A stretch of 37,602 bases of DNA from Betaproteobacteria bacterium (GTDB lineage Bacteria > Pseudomonadota > Gammaproteobacteria > Burkholderiales > Gallionellaceae), in NCBI GenBank assembly GCA_021413765.1, contig JAIOPT010000088.1:1-37602 (forward strand), given 5' to 3'. The notes under the pieces are model-generated. The model was not told where the DNA came from and did not search any database. It saw only the letters and a program-made list of their open reading frames with translations. Shown in pieces: positions 35,922 through 37,602 of this stretch (position 1 is the stretch's first letter; the number at the start of each line of letters is the position of its first letter). The position numbers and the translations under genes are program-made.

Positions 35922-36126
35922 TGAATTTCTCCAAATATGCTTAAATTAATAAAGCGGAACTGTATCTGGTCGCACTTGTTTGAGCAAGATTTCTCCAGTT
36001 ACATTAATCTGAATGTTCCTGATAATTTATGTCATTATTATTTTATATGCTTAATAACATCATTAAATACGGATGCTGTGAAGTTTTTTTATATAAATAA
36101 ATTGTGGATTATTCAAGAATATCAAT
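35922..36126. other. Divergent exbB/xseA intergenic region
   Basis: The 205 bases are very AT-rich and contain no supported gene; the 66-codon frame from 35937 is low complexity without family features. Promoters for both directions are expected here, but no near-consensus pair was singled out. Confidence 0.5.
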
Positions 36127-37506
36127 ATGATTTTTAAATTAATTGAAGATGGAAGAAATCATATATTCAGTGTGCAAGAGCTGAACATAGCAGCTAAGCA
36201 GATATTGGAAAATGGCTTGCCGCTGCTATGGGTGCGTGGTGAGATTTCCAATTTTGTTTGTGCTACTTCTAAACATTGGTATTTTTCCCTGAAAGATGAG
36301 CAGGCGCAGGTGCGCTGCGTGATGTTCCGTCACAAAAGTCAGTACCTTGATTGGCTACCAAAAAATGGCATGCAAGTGGAGGTGTTGGCTTTGGCCACGT
36401 TGTATGAAGCTCGTGGCGAATTTCAATTGACGCTGGAGCAGATGCGGCCAGCGGGACTGGGTGCGTTGTATGATGCGTTCGAGCGCCTCAAACGTAAACT
36501 GGAATCTGAAGGGTTGTTCGATGCTGCGCGCAAACGGTCGCTGCCGTTCTTCCCTAAGCAAATTGGCATTATCACCTCGCCGCAAGCAGCAGCATTACGC
36601 GATGTGTTGATTACCTTGGCTAAGCGTATGCCAAGTATTTCTGTTGTGCTTTATCCCACACCGGTGCAGGGCGAGGGGGCAGCGCAAAAGATCGCGCAAG
36701 CTATTCGATTGGCTAATGAGCGTGCGGAGTGCGACGTGCTGATGTTATGTCGCGGTGGTGGCAGTATCGAAGATTTATGGGCGTTTAACGAAGAAATAGT
36801 GGCGCGTGCCATTTTCGCCAGTCGCATTCTGGTGGTGAGCGGCATTGGGCACGAAACTGATTTTACTATCGCTGATTTTGTCGTTGATCAGCGCGCTGCT
36901 ACACCCACTGCGGCAGCGCAACTGGTTGTGCCGGAGCGACAGGAGTTGTTGCAGCGCGTGTATCATTTGGCGCAGCGATTGGCACGTGGCAAGCAGCGTC
37001 AATTCGAACGCGTGATGCAGCAGCTTGACTATTTGCAGCGTCGCCTAGTGCATCCCGCGCAGCGAGTGCAGCAACAAGCTCAGCACCTTAATCATCTGCA
37101 GCAACGTATGCAGTCCGTATTAGTTTATATTTTACAGCGCCAGCAATGGCGTTGGCAGTCTTTGCAGCAGCGTTTACGTGCGGCGTGCCCAAACATTGAG
37201 CAGCTTGGCGCATGGCAGGTGATGTTGGCTCGTCGCCTGCTGGAAGTCATGCAACGCACACTGGAACTCCAAAATACCCGCCTAGGTGTTTTACAACAAC
37301 ATCTCGACCATCTCGATCCGCAACAGGTGTTGGCGCGCGGCTACAGTATGGTTCGTGATGCACATGGTGCAATTATTTTAGACAGCGCGGATTTACATGT
37401 AGGTGAGCGCCTCGATATCACTTTCGCGCATGGTTGGGCGCGTGTGGAATTATCAGAAAAGAGGGAAGGGTTTGCCAATGCAGATAGTAGTGAGAAGGAA
37501 AGATAG
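36127..37506 (+). CDS. xseA: Exodeoxyribonuclease VII large subunit
   Basis: The 459-aa protein has an N-terminal OB-fold (VQELNIAAKQILENGLPLLWVRGEISNF, HWYFSLKDEQAQVRCVMFR). The catalytic region shows GIITSPQAAALRDVLITLAKR, LCRGGGSIEDLWAFNEE and GIGHETDFTIADFVVDQRAATPTAAAQLVVP. A long Gln-rich coiled-coil C-terminal part (about 280-400) binds the small XseB subunit. It degrades single-stranded DNA to acid-soluble fragments. The ATG at 36127 is preceded by AT-rich leader without a clear Shine-Dalgarno. Confidence 0.96.
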   Translation: MIFKLIEDGRNHIFSVQELNIAAKQILENGLPLLWVRGEISNFVCATSKHWYFSLKDEQAQVRCVMFRHKSQYLDWLPKNGMQVEVLALATLYEARGEFQLTLEQMRPAGLGALYDAFERLKRKLESEGLFDAARKRSLPFFPKQIGIITSPQAAALRDVLITLAKRMPSISVVLYPTPVQGEGAAQKIAQAIRLANERAECDVLMLCRGGGSIEDLWAFNEEIVARAIFASRILVVSGIGHETDFTIADFVVDQRAATPTAAAQLVVPERQELLQRVYHLAQRLARGKQRQFERVMQQLDYLQRRLVHPAQRVQQQAQHLNHLQQRMQSVLVYILQRQQWRWQSLQQRLRAACPNIEQLGAWQVMLARRLLEVMQRTLELQNTRLGVLQQHLDHLDPQQVLARGYSMVRDAHGAIILDSADLHVGERLDITFAHGWARVELSEKREGFANADSSEKER

Positions 37507-37602
37507 GTATGCGGAGTTGCTATAACTTCAGAGGATTTAACATTGGAGAAAGCGGGCATTGTTAACGCCGCTAACTTGATGAAACAGCCGCAGGTTGATC
37601 AG
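37507..37602. other. Window end, no gene identified
   Basis: The last 96 bases after xseA show no recognisable start of a new gene or terminator. Confidence 0.5.

Overview
The window looks like chromosomal DNA of a betaproteobacterium, probably of the Nitrosomonadales/Gallionellaceae type. That placement rests on the gene mix: groESL under a CIRCE operator, an SHP/DHC/cytochrome b set, pyrophosphate-linked PFK beside a proton pyrophosphatase, and an lpxK-ycaR-kdsB-adk run. It is an inference from gene content, not a phylogeny.

Region 1 (1-8.2 kb) is accessory. From 1 to about 4.05 kb there are seven unrelated small genes, all on the + strand: a 50-aa membrane peptide, a flavin-reductase-like protein, a DSP-type phosphatase, a DUF924 protein, a SnoaL-like protein, an 84-aa membrane protein and an OsmC protein. 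Each is followed by 90-190 bp of non-coding DNA with inverted repeats and GTTRRRY-type ends. Two spacers share the same left and right edges. This looks like an integron gene-cassette array, but no integrase lies in the window. Next come a decayed IS3-family fragment abutting an intact IS10-like element (4761-6093), an orphan contractile-tail tube protein gene, palindromic DNA and a GC-rich ATP-grasp gene. The accessory block stops at the 3' side of a tRNA-Phe gene, a classic island integration point. That tRNA has an unusual anticodon arm.

Region 2 (8.4-15.4 kb) has groEL-groES with a perfect CIRCE and a sigma-70 promoter, a REP-like inverted pair, a BolA/IbaG gene and a possible uvrD 3' remnant. 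It ends with a translationally coupled AAA ATPase/subtilase pair that resembles the ietAS anti-phage module. A perfect 10-bp inverted repeat sits just upstream of the ATPase, whose C-terminus looks like a helix-turn-helix.

Region 3 (15.7-25.5 kb, + strand) is an electron-transfer and efflux block. It holds an SHP-type monoheme cytochrome, a diheme cytochrome DHC and a cytochrome b561, then a QseBC/PmrAB-like two-component system. A MITE-like 143-bp palindromic element follows, then a CzcBAC-type heavy-metal RND pump with a DUF3240 gene between the pump and outer-membrane genes. A CTTAAG-N5-CTTAAG box upstream of the cytochrome operon fits the neighbouring response regulator.

Region 4 (25.6-37.6 kb) is mainly housekeeping on the - strand: an FKBP isomerase, folD, hppA (K+-independent type), PPi-dependent pfp, a RAYT transposase bracketed by REP palindromes with a third copy inside its reading frame, gamma-carbonic anhydrase, a GlcG/HbpS-like protein, adk, kdsB, ycaR, lpxK, exbD and exbB. 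Divergent xseA closes the window on the + strand.
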